A DNA stretch of 64,000 nt from Sphingobacterium composti (GCF_009829075.1 NZ_WUQZ01000007.1:102792-166791), one strand, 5' to 3'. Counted from the stretch's first letter, positions 19,492 to 28,784 are shown. The notes: generated from the letters alone by a model not told the origin. Made by a program: numbers and translations.

Positions 19492-19765
19492 TTTTTCAAT
19501 CTTTTTTTATCATTCTTTTTTATGGATTACGATAAGAACGATCATCGCGGCAATCCTATTCTTATGCGTGATTATAAATCAATATCCATCTACAGAATAT
19601 TATGCAATAAAAACCATTTTTTTTTGCATATCCAAATTAATAAATAGTTAATTGCAAAAAATAAGTAACCAAACACTCACTTTAAAAATAGAATCAATAT
19701 TCAAATTTCGAATGGTTGCTCTACTAAACAATCTTTATATAAACGTGTTAAACTATATTTTAGTA
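19492..19765. other. AT-rich intergenic stretch, nothing recognised
   Basis: Remainder of the 400-bp gap between exbB and the SUI1-like gene. A short T-rich stretch and one imperfect inverted repeat (ATAAGAA near 19530 with TTCTTAT near 19560) are visible. I see no convincing gene or RNA. Confidence 0.5.
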
Positions 19766-20113
19766 TTATCCACCTACAAGTTTTACTTGATAATCAAGAT
19801 TTTTCAACAGCTCGAATATCTTTTGTTTAAAATCTCCTTGTATCAGAATCTCTCCATCTTTAGCACTCCCACCAACACCACACTTCTGCTTTAATGCTTT
19901 GGCCAGGTTTTGTAAGTCTTCATCTGCACCTACAAATCCTTCCACTAATGTAACGATTTTCCCCTTCCTAGACTTTTTATCTAATAAAACTCTTAATTTT
20001 TGTTGCTTTGGCGGTAACGTCTCGATTATCTCATCTAATTCATAATCATATTCAAAATTAGAATCTGTTGAAAACACGATACCTTCAAATTTTTGTTTTT
20101 TTTGTTTAGCCAT
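19766..20113 (-). CDS. eIF1/SUI1-like translation factor (YciH family)
   Basis: Protein of 115 aa with a lysine-rich N-terminus and a C-terminal SUI1 fold (about residues 38-113): LRVLLDKKSRKGKIVTLVEGF, ALKQKCGVGGSAKDGEI and a final QGDFKQKIFELLKNLDYQVK. Bacterial homologues bind the ribosome, and a role in initiation fidelity is proposed for E. coli YciH. It is 10 bp downstream of the lipid kinase gene, so probably in one transcript with it. Confidence 0.85.
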   Translation of the reverse strand: MAKQKKQKFEGIVFSTDSNFEYDYELDEIIETLPPKQQKLRVLLDKKSRKGKIVTLVEGFVGADEDLQNLAKALKQKCGVGGSAKDGEILIQGDFKQKIFELLKNLDYQVKLVGG

Positions 20114-20123
20114 AAGTAATCTA

Positions 20124-21002
20124 TTAGCAAATTATTTTTAATGCACTTGATTTAACATTTATTTGCAAATCACCATTCATATTTATTGGCTCCCCATCCA
20201 CGTGAATAGGTCCATCATCCTTACGTTTGATCAGGATATCTCTACCTGGAATTATTTCAACATATTCTGATTGATCAGCTGAACGATTGAACAAATGAAA
20301 GACCATCATAGGCAAAATATAAAGCGGAAACTTATGTACAATACAAACATCCAATATACCATCATTTACCGAAGCATTTGGGGCTATATAGGCATTATTT
20401 CCATATTGCGGAGAGTTTGCGACAGAAATCATAAAAGCCTCACGCTCATATTCCACGCCATCTATTGTCAACTGATATTTACTGGGCTTATAATTACTAA
20501 TTACATTTATAGCAGATCGCAAATAACCAATTGGTCCACGTATAGAATCACTTGCAAATCTATCCGAAACCGAAGCGTCAAATCCCAAGCCTGCAATGTT
20601 GAAAAATGGTTTATCATTAATCACACCACAATCTACTCCAACGGTCTCAAATCTATTCAAACGATTGATAGCTGAAGTTTCATTCATTGGAATACCTAAA
20701 TAAAGCGCTAATCCATTTCCCGAACCTTCAGGAATAATTCCCATTGGTATATCCGAACCAATTAATGCTGAACCTAATTCATTTATTGTACCATCACCAC
20801 CGACTGCGACGACCGCATCATATCCTTCTTCAATTGCCATTTTACCCAATTCATATGCATGATTGGGCTTAGTCGTCTGTTGGAAAGTTGGTTTAAACTT
20901 TTGCATATCCAACGCCTCTAAAACTTTTTTGTTAAAAGCAGTTTTTTTCTTGCCTCCTGATATTGGATTAATAACGAAAAGTATCTTTTTCTGTTCTTGC
21001 AT
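20124..21002 (-). CDS. Diacylglycerol/lipid kinase of the YegS-BmrU family
   Basis: Cytosolic ATP-dependent lipid kinase (292 aa from the ATG at 21002). The catalytic domain starts LFVINPISGGKKK and has the nucleotide loop VAVGGDGTINELGSAL with the conserved GGDGT. PEGSGNGLALYLGIP, then a beta-sandwich domain ending in IHVDGEPINMNGDLQINVK, complete the family. The substrate (diacylglycerol, sphingoid or another lipid) cannot be read from sequence. A TTG at 21014 is a less likely start. Confidence 0.88.
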   Translation of the reverse strand: MQEQKKILFVINPISGGKKKTAFNKKVLEALDMQKFKPTFQQTTKPNHAYELGKMAIEEGYDAVVAVGGDGTINELGSALIGSDIPMGIIPEGSGNGLALYLGIPMNETSAINRLNRFETVGVDCGVINDKPFFNIAGLGFDASVSDRFASDSIRGPIGYLRSAINVISNYKPSKYQLTIDGVEYEREAFMISVANSPQYGNNAYIAPNASVNDGILDVCIVHKFPLYILPMMVFHLFNRSADQSEYVEIIPGRDILIKRKDDGPIHVDGEPINMNGDLQINVKSSALKIIC

Positions 21003-21074
21003 AACTAAAATCAACTGAGTAAATATAGGCTAAATTTTCAATAGGCGTAAAAATTAATATAATACCTACCAATT

Positions 21075-21106
21075 TTTGGGATAATAATAAAAGTGTTGTA
21101 ACTTTG
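21075..21106 (+). promoter_or_regulatory. metK promoter
   Basis: TTTG (21075-21078), 20-bp spacer, TAACTTTG (21099-21106): an excellent match to the Bacteroidota promoter. Transcription would start just before the riboswitch-like leader at about 21119. A leftward TATATTTG at 21110-21117 may be the -7 box of the divergent lipid kinase gene. Confidence 0.65.
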
Positions 21107-21118
21107 CGCCAAATATAA

Positions 21119-21192
21119 ATGTGGACTGATTTGCATTTTACAAATCTTAAGTAAAAAGGGAGATTGCAACCACGGAAAAAAAGTGCTAAAAA
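21119..21192 (+). ncRNA. SAM-II-like riboswitch in the metK leader
   Basis: The leader contains, in order, GTGG (21121-21124), ACTGATTTG (21125-21133), GATTGCAA directly before CCAC (21170-21173), an A-rich linker and GTGCTAAAAA (21183-21192). The same order is found in SAM-II: P1 stem, GAUUU loop, UUGCA before the P1 3' strand, an A-rich third loop and a terminal GCUAAAA pseudoknot strand. Between GATTTG and TTGCAA there is a longer insert than in the minimal aptamer, including a possible hairpin (21128-21133 with 21141-21146). The class is known from Alphaproteobacteria and Bacteroidota, and metK makes the ligand, so feedback control is expected. Not tested by covariance model. Confidence 0.7.
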
Positions 21193-21271
21193 CCATTCAT
21201 TCATTCGTTTTTCCACTTCTATCTATTGATAGCACCTCCATTTTATTAGTGTTAAAAACAAAAAAATAAAT

Positions 21272-22525
21272 ATGGCATACTTATTTACATCCGAATCCGT
21301 ATCGGAAGGCCATCCTGACAAAATTGCCGATCAAATTTCAGATGCATTAATTGACAATTTCTTAGCTTGGGACGAAGATTCACGCGTAGCAATAGAAACT
21401 TTAGTTACGACAGGACAAGTTGTATTAGCTGGAGAGGTTAAGTCTAAAATTTATCTTGATGTTCAAAAGATTACACGTTCTGTAATTGAAAAAATAGGCT
21501 ATACCAAATCAGAATATATGTTTGAGGCGAACTCTTGTGGTGTCCTTTCGGCCATACATGAGCAATCCGCTGATATCAATCAAGGTGTGGATCGTAAAAG
21601 CAAACAAGAGCAAGGTGCTGGTGACCAGGGAATCATGTTCGGCTACGCGAGCAACGAGACTGAAAATTATATGCCTTTGGCTTTAGACCTTTCTCATCGT
21701 TTGCTATACGAATTGGCAGAATTGCGTCGTGAAAATAACCAAATCACCTACCTGCGCCCTGATGCAAAGTCGCAAGTAACTTTAGAATATAGCGACGACC
21801 ATAAACCACAACGTATTGATACTATTGTAATTTCGACCCAGCACGATGAGTTCGACACGGAGCCAAATATGTTGGTCAAGATTACAGAAGATATCAAAAA
21901 TATATTGATCCCCCGTGTAAAGGCGCAATTAAAGCCTGAATTACAAACTTTATTCAACGATGATATAAAATTCCATATCAATCCTACTGGAAAATTTGTA
22001 ATCGGCGGTCCGCACGGTGATACGGGATTGACAGGGCGTAAAATCATTGTAGATACATATGGTGGCAAAGGTGCTCACGGTGGCGGTGCTTTCTCAGGAA
22101 AAGATCCATCAAAAGTTGACCGTTCAGCAGCTTATGCTACTCGTCATATTGCGAAGAATTTAGTTGCTGCTGGTGTAGCTGACGAAATATTAGTACAAAT
22201 TTCTTACGCTATCGGAGTAAAAGATCCAATGGGGATTTATGTAAATACGTATGGCACAAGTAAGGTGAATTTTACTGATGGTGAAATTGCGCAAAAGATT
22301 TCAGACTTATTTGATATGACACCTTATGGTATCGAAACAAGACTAGGTTTACGTAATCCTATTTATGCCGAAACTGCAGCTTACGGTCATATGGGAAGAA
22401 CAAATAAGAAAGTAACGAAGACTTTTGACAATACAAATGGCGAAACTAAAACCCTTGAAGTGGAATTATTCACATGGGAAAAATTAGATTACGTCGATAA
22501 AATAAAAGAAGCATTTGGCATCTAA
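21272..22525 (+). CDS. metK: S-adenosylmethionine synthetase
   Basis: Makes S-adenosylmethionine from methionine and ATP (417 aa, normal length). Signatures seen: [20 protein letters not shown] at the N-terminus, [12 protein letters not shown] (about residues 116-127), the P-loop-like [19 protein letters not shown] (about 270-288) and the catalytic lysines within it. Stand-alone gene with its own promoter, riboswitch-like leader and a 3' hairpin. Confidence 0.97.
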   Translation: MAYLFTSESVSEGHPDKIADQISDALIDNFLAWDEDSRVAIETLVTTGQVVLAGEVKSKIYLDVQKITRSVIEKIGYTKSEYMFEANSCGVLSAIHEQSADINQGVDRKSKQEQGAGDQGIMFGYASNETENYMPLALDLSHRLLYELAELRRENNQITYLRPDAKSQVTLEYSDDHKPQRIDTIVISTQHDEFDTEPNMLVKITEDIKNILIPRVKAQLKPELQTLFNDDIKFHINPTGKFVIGGPHGDTGLTGRKIIVDTYGGKGAHGGGAFSGKDPSKVDRSAAYATRHIAKNLVAAGVADEILVQISYAIGVKDPMGIYVNTYGTSKVNFTDGEIAQKISDLFDMTPYGIETRLGLRNPIYAETAAYGHMGRTNKKVTKTFDNTNGETKTLEVELFTWEKLDYVDKIKEAFGI

Positions 22526-22562
22526 TACTAAACGCGGAATCTAAAGATTCCGCGTTTAGTAT
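22525..22562. terminator. Hairpin between convergent metK and the DUF58 gene
   Basis: Perfect 18-bp stem (22525-22542 with 22545-22562) with a 2-nt loop, between two convergent genes. The tail is AT-rich but lacks a long T-run, so it is a likely bidirectional terminator of moderate strength. Confidence 0.65.
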
Positions 22563-23891
22563 TTAAATCAATCCTCGAGCTTTAATTTCTAAGTATTTAT
22601 TAATTGATTTAATACTCAAATCCTCAGGAGCCGTATAGATCGTTTGAAGACCGTGTCTATTTAATTCTTGAATGATTAGATTCTTTTCATACACAAATTT
22701 CTCCGCAATAATCTTATTATAAATCTCCACTGAAGTCTTTGCATTTTCCTTTGACAATTGGATTAATTCCGTATTCTTAAAAACCACAGCTACGATTATG
22801 TGACTCTTAGCCATCATTTTAAGATACGGTAGTTGACGATTCAGCGAATCTAACGTTTCAAAATTACTATACAAAAAGATTAAGCTACGCTTATTAATAT
22901 GGCGGCGCATAAATGCATACAAATTTCCAAATTCGGATTCTTCAAAATTTGTCTTAATGCCATATAACTTATCTGAAATAAGCTTCATCTGCTTATTATT
23001 CCTTTCTGGAGAAATATGATTTTCACTTTTTTTACCAAATGTCAACATCCCGGCTCTATCTTGTTTTAAAATCGCAGCATTCGACAAAACTAAGGTAGAA
23101 TTGATTGCATAATCCAACAACGTCATATCATTAAAAGGCATACGCATCACTCGCCCAATATCAATAAAAGAATAAATTGGCTGCGATTTCTCTTCTTGGT
23201 ATTGATTCACCATCAAGCGCTTATGCTTTGCTGAAGCCTTCCAATTCATATGTTTATACTCATCACCTTTCACATATTCACGTATGTGATCAAACTCCAT
23301 CGTACTACCGATTCTTCTAATACGCTTTACGCCCATTTCTATCAAGCGATCTGTTGTCGCCAAAAGCTGATATTTACGCATTTGAATAAACGAAGGATAA
23401 CAAGGTATTTCCAATTGTTCTTCCAATATAAATTTACGCTCAAACAGTCCCAAATGGCTGATGAGCACATTACACTTTCCAAATCCATAAACTCCACGTT
23501 TTTTTGGATATAAGAAATATTCTACTTTATGCTCTTTGCGCGGATTCAATTCTAACTTAAATTCATTATGTCTTACTTGAAGTTGAAAAGGCATTTCTTC
23601 CAATACACGCGCTCGGACTTTTAGAGGGAAAGTGCTTTTCAAAATTATTGCAAGAGGATTTTGATCGCCATTTGATAATTTGTCCGGATATTGACGTTGA
23701 ATTTTTATTTGATGCTTGGGAAAATATAATAAAAATAAGTCCCATACACATGCCCCAATAAACAACCACAATATTATAGTAGAAAGTACCCGTAAAGGCT
23801 CCCAATAAAAGGACAATGCAAAGCATGCTCCTAACAAAAGCAGTATATAAAAGAACCTATTGGCGATATACAACCTACGCAAATGCTTCAT
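22563..23891 (-). CDS. DUF58 protein of the MoxR-associated operon
   Basis: Membrane-anchored protein of 442 aa: two adjacent N-terminal helices (about residues 10-55), a beta-rich region, then the DUF58 signature around IREYVKGDEYKHMNWKASAK (about 205-224). A von Willebrand A-like fold follows (YSFIDIGRVMRM). DUF58 proteins accompany MoxR ATPases and are thought to be their partners or substrates. The ATG overlaps the moxR stop by one base (TAATG). Last gene of the operon. Confidence 0.88.
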   Translation of the reverse strand: MKHLRRLYIANRFFYILLLLGACFALSFYWEPLRVLSTIILWLFIGACVWDLFLLYFPKHQIKIQRQYPDKLSNGDQNPLAIILKSTFPLKVRARVLEEMPFQLQVRHNEFKLELNPRKEHKVEYFLYPKKRGVYGFGKCNVLISHLGLFERKFILEEQLEIPCYPSFIQMRKYQLLATTDRLIEMGVKRIRRIGSTMEFDHIREYVKGDEYKHMNWKASAKHKRLMVNQYQEEKSQPIYSFIDIGRVMRMPFNDMTLLDYAINSTLVLSNAAILKQDRAGMLTFGKKSENHISPERNNKQMKLISDKLYGIKTNFEESEFGNLYAFMRRHINKRSLIFLYSNFETLDSLNRQLPYLKMMAKSHIIVAVVFKNTELIQLSKENAKTSVEIYNKIIAEKFVYEKNLIIQELNRHGLQTIYTAPEDLSIKSINKYLEIKARGLI

Positions 23892-24892
23892 TATCTCGGG
23901 ATTTCTACACTTTCTACAATCTGCTGTACGATGTAAGCTGGCGTAAAGCCCTCCATTTCTTTTTCTGGAGTTAGTTGAATACGATGTGAAAGAATAGCAT
24001 CAGCAACATACTTCACATCCTCAGGAGTCACAAAATCACGTCCCTGCAAAGCAGCATTTGCTTTAGAGGCTTCCAAGATAGCAAGTGATGCACGTGGTGA
24101 TGCTCCCAATGAAAGATATGGATTAGTACGTGTCTGTGAAATAATCTGTGCGATATACTTTAACACATCTTCATGCACATAAACTAATTTGACCAAATGT
24201 TGAAAATGAATAATTTCATCAACCAAAACCACTTCTTGAACTAAGTCCTCTTTATTTTTAGCCTTTTGTTCGTGATGTTCTTTCAAAATGATCAATTCAT
24301 GATCGAAATCAGGATAATTTACATCAATTTTGAAGAGAAAACGATCCAATTGTGCTTCGGGTAAGCGGTATGTACCTTCATGCTCAATGGGATTTTGCGT
24401 AGCAAAAACAATAAAAGGACTCGCCATCGGATAAGTGTGTCCATCTACCGTAACCTGACGCTCACTCATACATTCAAAAAGAGAAGATTGTGTTTTTGCA
24501 GGAGCACGATTTATCTCATCGATAAGAATCAAATTTCCGAAGATAGGTCCTTTGCGGAACTCAAACTCGTTAGTTTTGATATCCAAAATCGTGGAGCCTG
24601 TGACATCCGAAGGCATCAAATCGGGGGTAAATTGAATTCTTTTGAAATTACTCTGAATTGATTTTGCGATTAATTTTGCTGTTAACGTCTTTGCTACACC
24701 CGGCAAACCCTCAATTAGGGAGTGTCCACCAGCTAAAATAGCTAACAGTAACATGTTAATAACCTTATCTTGACCTATGATAACCTTTTTTACTTCATCA
24801 CGTACTGCATCCAATTTGGTCTGCAAAACGCTAAGATCTATTCTGTTTTCAAAATCAGGTTGATATCTTTCCATATTTTCTTGCTCCATCAT
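23891..24892 (-). CDS. MoxR family AAA+ ATPase
   Basis: Chaperone-type ATPase (333 aa). Walker A is in IEGLPGVAKTLTAKLIAK (about residues 58-75) and Walker B in GNLILIDEINRAPAKTQ. Sensor 1 is ATQNPIEHEGTYRLPEAQLDRF, and a C-terminal lid domain holds GASPRASLAILEASKA. MoxR proteins remodel or mature vWA-domain proteins; the neighbouring DUF58 protein is the obvious partner. Its start (ATGATG) overlaps the preceding gene. Confidence 0.93.
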   Translation of the reverse strand: MMEQENMERYQPDFENRIDLSVLQTKLDAVRDEVKKVIIGQDKVINMLLLAILAGGHSLIEGLPGVAKTLTAKLIAKSIQSNFKRIQFTPDLMPSDVTGSTILDIKTNEFEFRKGPIFGNLILIDEINRAPAKTQSSLFECMSERQVTVDGHTYPMASPFIVFATQNPIEHEGTYRLPEAQLDRFLFKIDVNYPDFDHELIILKEHHEQKAKNKEDLVQEVVLVDEIIHFQHLVKLVYVHEDVLKYIAQIISQTRTNPYLSLGASPRASLAILEASKANAALQGRDFVTPEDVKYVADAILSHRIQLTPEKEMEGFTPAYIVQQIVESVEIPR

Positions 24893-26094
24893 ATGAAATT
24901 GGCTTTTTGTTTAAAATCTTCAATTTTTTGATTCACTATTTTCACATCTGCAATAGATGCTTCTTTCTTATTTCTATACTGATCGATGAGCTTCAACAAA
25001 TGTTTAGTCTCATCTATATCGACTGTTGATTTAGAAGATAATTGCTTTATAAAACGGTCGTCATCTAGCTTCAGGGTATCCAATTGGTAATTGTTGCGCA
25101 CATCAAATAGGAAATACTCAATTTTCTTCTGAATAATATTTCCGGGCGATCCATTTTCGTAATACAAATTACCAATAGTTTGCGCAAATTCTTTGGATTT
25201 ATTCGGCTCAGGAATGATCACTGGCACCGCACGTTGTTCTCTTTTTGATTTAAATATCATTAACAATAGTAAGCCAATCAATAATAAATACCAAGCTTGT
25301 GCAAAACCTGGCTTTTGTAATATTACACGCAATGGAGTATTCGGTCTATCCCAATAATATCCGTAATCGGAAAGCCAAACCTCTTCACTACGCACTGTAT
25401 TTATCACTTTAGCAGCATAATTATAACTATTTTCCTGCAACATATAATAGTTGCCAAAAACCGCAGGAACTAAGTGAAGATACATTGCACCCTTTCCGCG
25501 AGAAACTTTAATAAAGTTTGGCAATGCTCTTCCTCTGCTATTCAGATAACCTAATATGGTAGTATTCTCTGGATTAAGCTTGGAGAAAATTGGTAAATTC
25601 GTGACTTTTTCCAGATATAATTTAGCAGTATCATTAACCAAAGTATAATAAACCGAACGAGGATTTGGTGTAAATTTAGCATAGTCTAACAATTCAAAAT
25701 ATAATCCTAAAGTATCTAGGAATTCATCTGAAAATGATTTACCCGACAAAAATACTTCTCCCCCATTTTCCACATATCTTAATAAACTTTTGGTATCATG
25801 CTCGTATATGCTGTGAAATTGACTAATATCAATTATTGCGCGTTTATTATATTGTAAGGAATCAAAATTTGCTAATAATTCGTAAGTAGACTCTCCATAA
25901 TTTGTATAAGATCTATCCTTGCCTAGTATATTTGGCAACTCTTCTCTAAAAACATAAGCACCAAAAGGAATCTTATCTTTGAATAAATAGGTTTCATTCC
26001 AGTCAATAGGTCGCTTGGCGCCTGCATCTATAAGCGCAATACCTAGAAAAACGGTAAATAATAATAGAATTCCTAGCCAAGTATTTCTGCTCAT
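24889..26094 (-). CDS. DUF4350-type membrane protein
   Basis: A 401-residue protein with an N-terminal helix (about 6-24), a large external domain with a glutamine-amidotransferase-like element (RYVENGGEVFLSGKSFSDE, DUF4350), a second helix near residue 275 (AWYLLLIGLLLLMIF) and a cytosolic C-terminal helix-rich tail. Such proteins are regular members of MoxR/DUF58 clusters; biochemical role unknown. The ATG at 26094 is chosen because AAAGGAGG (26100-26107) sits 5 nt upstream; a GTG at 26100 would lie inside this ribosome site. Confidence 0.75.
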   Translation of the reverse strand: MSRNTWLGILLLFTVFLGIALIDAGAKRPIDWNETYLFKDKIPFGAYVFREELPNILGKDRSYTNYGESTYELLANFDSLQYNKRAIIDISQFHSIYEHDTKSLLRYVENGGEVFLSGKSFSDEFLDTLGLYFELLDYAKFTPNPRSVYYTLVNDTAKLYLEKVTNLPIFSKLNPENTTILGYLNSRGRALPNFIKVSRGKGAMYLHLVPAVFGNYYMLQENSYNYAAKVINTVRSEEVWLSDYGYYWDRPNTPLRVILQKPGFAQAWYLLLIGLLLLMIFKSKREQRAVPVIIPEPNKSKEFAQTIGNLYYENGSPGNIIQKKIEYFLFDVRNNYQLDTLKLDDDRFIKQLSSKSTVDIDETKHLLKLIDQYRNKKEASIADVKIVNQKIEDFKQKANFI

Positions 26095-26888
26095 GACCAC
26101 CTCCTTTGAAAAGCTGTGAACTGATTGGAAATTTCCTGAAACTTTGCGTCAGAAATTGCAAAATCACCAAACCAAACGTAATCAAATAATGCCGTGCAAT
26201 TTTTAAAATCATTTCTCAAATCGCTTTGTAGAATTTCTTGCGTCAGTTCGAGATTAGTCTTGCTTCTATCCCAGTGAATCAAATTCTTTTTGGCTAAAAG
26301 CTGAATATTTAATAGCTGATGATAGCGAATTGCTAAAGCAAAGTTTTTTGAGTGCACTGCCTCATTTATATAATTATTGATATCGATATCTAACAAATTT
26401 CGCTCAACAAATTCAATTGCTTGCTCCTCATCATTAATATCCTCTTTAGGATTGACAATAAATTGTTTGCCAGATAAAAAGAATTTATACAATAAAAATA
26501 CAACCAAAACGACGCCTAATATACCCAACAAATCCACCAACCATTCTGCGGGATCAGCATTAACATCAGGAAATAGATCGCGAAAAAATTTATTTATCCA
26601 ATCTTTAATCGTCGTCCACACGCCCAATTTGTCCGATATACTTTCAATGTATTCAAACTCTTTACTTTGGTAGCGCCCAATCATTTCGTCAAAAGTTTGA
26701 TTAGTTGGGAAGGCTAAAGAGTCAATCTTGGGAATATTTTTATAATAATCCTTTTTCCAATATTCATATTTAGGTGAACTTTCTACGTGTTCAACACCTT
26801 CTATAATTGCTGTTGCAGAATCTTGTTGCGCAGCATAACTATATAGGCATAGAATAAACAAAATTAATGTCAGCAGATATCTAAACAT
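26091..26888 (-). CDS. DUF4129-like membrane protein
   Basis: 265 aa with a signal peptide (1-19, ending SYAAQ), an exported segment, one membrane helix (about 117-138, WLVDLLGILGVVLVVFLLYKFF) and a cytosolic domain with DUF4129-like features (ALAIRYHQLLNIQLLAKKN; TALFDYVWFGDFAISDAKF). DUF4129 often occurs with transglutaminase, MoxR and DUF58 proteins. Overlaps its upstream neighbour by 8 bp and downstream neighbour by 4 bp. Confidence 0.75.
   Translation of the reverse strand: MFRYLLTLILFILCLYSYAAQQDSATAIIEGVEHVESSPKYEYWKKDYYKNIPKIDSLAFPTNQTFDEMIGRYQSKEFEYIESISDKLGVWTTIKDWINKFFRDLFPDVNADPAEWLVDLLGILGVVLVVFLLYKFFLSGKQFIVNPKEDINDEEQAIEFVERNLLDIDINNYINEAVHSKNFALAIRYHQLLNIQLLAKKNLIHWDRSKTNLELTQEILQSDLRNDFKNCTALFDYVWFGDFAISDAKFQEISNQFTAFQRRWS
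26100..26107 (-). promoter_or_regulatory. Strong Shine-Dalgarno site for the DUF4350 gene
   Basis: AAAGGAGG read leftward, 5 nt before the ATG at 26094. It lies in the last codons of the DUF4129 gene (encoding Gln-Arg-Arg-Trp). Extended sites like this are uncommon in Bacteroidota, and it decides the start of the downstream gene. Confidence 0.55.
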
Positions 26889-27798
26889 CCTTACCTCCTC
26901 CTAATTTCTCAATTCTTTCGAACACATCTTCTCCAAATTTAAGTTCCTTGGCTGTCTCATAAATTATTCCATAACTAATCACCGCAAGCATATAATAGAT
27001 AATGAATAGTAGGACGATCACTAAGCTTCCAAAAGTAGCGATACCTCTTCCCCAAGCAGATTCAAAAAAATCATTACCAAAGCCAATAGCATTGTAACTT
27101 AATATAAATAGGATGACGAATGGAATAATGGTAATAATACTCAAAAGTGCCTGAAAGATGAAAGAAACAATATAAGAAGCAATACCATATTCAAATATTT
27201 TGGTGCGCAATAAAGTAAAAGCTCCTCCAAAACAATCTATCAAATCGTAATAGCCCTCTCTATAAAGCATAAAGGCAGCGAAAAACCAAAGACCGACCAT
27301 AGAAAAGATTATCCCAGTAGCAAATGATCCTACAATAGGAATGAATGCAGCAAGCAAAACAGCTATAATTAATGGGATAGCAATTAATACCGCCACAACA
27401 AGCATCACTAAAAAAAACCGTAAGTAATAGGATATATTCCAACGAAACTGCTGCCACACGTCTGTGCTGCTAAAATCAATCTTTTTTCTATTGCGAAGAA
27501 GTATGAAGTATTCTATCGTAAATCCGAAAGCAAACATAGAAATCAACAAGATAAGTAATCCCAGGCTTACAAAACTGGCTCCTATATTGAAATAATCAAC
27601 ATTAGTGAAGCTAGCATTGAATCGCATTTGTGTCGTTAGATAATATCCAATTAGTACGACAATACAAATTGGTATGAGGAGTAATCGAAACAATACCGAC
27701 ACCAAATGTCTATTAATAACTTTCAATAAGTTGATAAAATCCTGCACAAATTCACCCAACTTACGTTCTCGCTTGAATTCGAAGTCTATCTGTCCCAT
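26881..27798 (-). CDS. Polytopic membrane protein of the MoxR operon
   Basis: 305 aa with about six hydrophobic segments (around 38-52, 70-97, 133-160, 165-182, 205-235 and 250-275). I do not recognise a named domain; the fold resembles membrane domains of the DUF4013/GDPD-membrane type only by pattern. It overlaps the SpoIIM-like gene by 13 bp and the DUF4129 gene by 8 bp, so it is an integral operon member. Function unknown. Confidence 0.7.
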   Translation of the reverse strand: MGQIDFEFKRERKLGEFVQDFINLLKVINRHLVSVLFRLLLIPICIVVLIGYYLTTQMRFNASFTNVDYFNIGASFVSLGLLILLISMFAFGFTIEYFILLRNRKKIDFSSTDVWQQFRWNISYYLRFFLVMLVVAVLIAIPLIIAVLLAAFIPIVGSFATGIIFSMVGLWFFAAFMLYREGYYDLIDCFGGAFTLLRTKIFEYGIASYIVSFIFQALLSIITIIPFVILFILSYNAIGFGNDFFESAWGRGIATFGSLVIVLLFIIYYMLAVISYGIIYETAKELKFGEDVFERIEKLGGGKDV

Positions 27799-28751
27799 GC
27801 GTATTTTTGAGCCATTTGTTTAGGTTTTAAAACATATACGTACACAATAGATAGTGCCGAAAGAGCAATAATCGTTAAGCATAGCCAAATAGAAACCTGA
27901 TAATAACGTGTTACATATCCTTCAAGAGTACCTGCAATGATAAAAAATGGAATAGTACTAATCAGGACTTTTGAAGCGTGTTTTACAGCTTTTTTGAAGG
28001 ATTCCAATCGCGTATATGACTTAGGAAAAAGAATACTATTACCCATCGCTAATCCACATCCACCAGCTATGACAATAACAGAAAGCTCAATCGTTCCATG
28101 AATCCAAATGGCGGTCATAGCTTCCGTTAAAACATCATATTTGAAAAAAAGATAGTGGAATGTTCCGACCATAATACCATTCATCATAAGAATATAGCCT
28201 GTGCCAATGCTAAAAAAAATACCGTAAATAAAAGCAAAGAATGCTACCTTAACATTATTAATGGTAATGGCAAGCGCACCTCCCCAATTGGAACCTTGTT
28301 GATAAACTCCTGCAGGATTTCCCTCTTTAATATTCTGAACAGTCATATCCACATAATGTGATCCCATTATGAATTTCAGAAAGCTCTCTTCATAAATAGC
28401 AGAAATAAAACCTATTATATTTGCCAGAAGAAAGATTAGCAATGAATAAACAAGTTGCTTCCTAATCTTCCATATAGATTCAAAAATTTCGTAAGTGAAA
28501 AAATGCCTTAATTTATTACTAGAAGATTTTTGGTCTTTATATATCAATTGATGTGCGCGAATAGACAATTCATTCAAGTAATCTTTTGTCTTACTATCAG
28601 GATAAAAAGTCTGTGCATAGGCAAGGTCGTTAGTGAGTTCAATATAGTTTGAAGCTAGAATATCAGGGTCAACATGTATAATATTGAGTAAATTATTTTC
28701 AATTGACAACCATTTTTCTTTATTTCGTTCTATAAAGGACGCCTCTCGCAT
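27786..28751 (-). CDS. SpoIIM-like (stage II sporulation protein M family) membrane protein
   Basis: 321 aa: a soluble helical N-terminal part (1-110), then about five membrane helices with the SpoIIM-domain pattern (WGGALAITINNVKVAFFAFIYGIFFSIGTGY; IWIHGTIELSVIVIAGGCGLAMG; the HGTIEL motif is characteristic). The name is historical: this lineage does not sporulate. The family is regularly next to RDD proteins and MoxR operons. First gene of the leftward six-gene operon. Confidence 0.88.
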   Translation of the reverse strand: MREASFIERNKEKWLSIENNLLNIIHVDPDILASNYIELTNDLAYAQTFYPDSKTKDYLNELSIRAHQLIYKDQKSSSNKLRHFFTYEIFESIWKIRKQLVYSLLIFLLANIIGFISAIYEESFLKFIMGSHYVDMTVQNIKEGNPAGVYQQGSNWGGALAITINNVKVAFFAFIYGIFFSIGTGYILMMNGIMVGTFHYLFFKYDVLTEAMTAIWIHGTIELSVIVIAGGCGLAMGNSILFPKSYTRLESFKKAVKHASKVLISTIPFFIIAGTLEGYVTRYYQVSIWLCLTIIALSALSIVYVYVLKPKQMAQKYAWDR

Positions 28752-28776
28752 AATTTAAGTTAAATTGACTTTATCT

Positions 28777-28784
28777 CAAATATA
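28777..28784 (-). promoter_or_regulatory. -7 element of the SpoIIM-moxR operon
   Basis: Leftward TATATTTG, 25 bp before the operon start. It overlaps the first base of the divergent RDD gene, so transcription of the two units may interfere. No well-spaced -33 box was found. Confidence 0.4.

Noticed and set aside
19522..19647. 41-codon ORF in the gap before exbB
   Set aside because: It has an ATG and no ribosome site, and its second half is low-complexity AT-driven sequence; no family is recognisable.
21128..21146. GATTTG-loop-CAAATC hairpin as a stand-alone regulatory element
   Set aside because: It lies within the SAM-II-like leader, and is better explained as an insert or alternative fold of that RNA.
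27786..28751. Sporulation function implied by the SpoIIM family name
   Set aside because: No other sporulation genes, and the family is widespread in non-sporulating bacteria.
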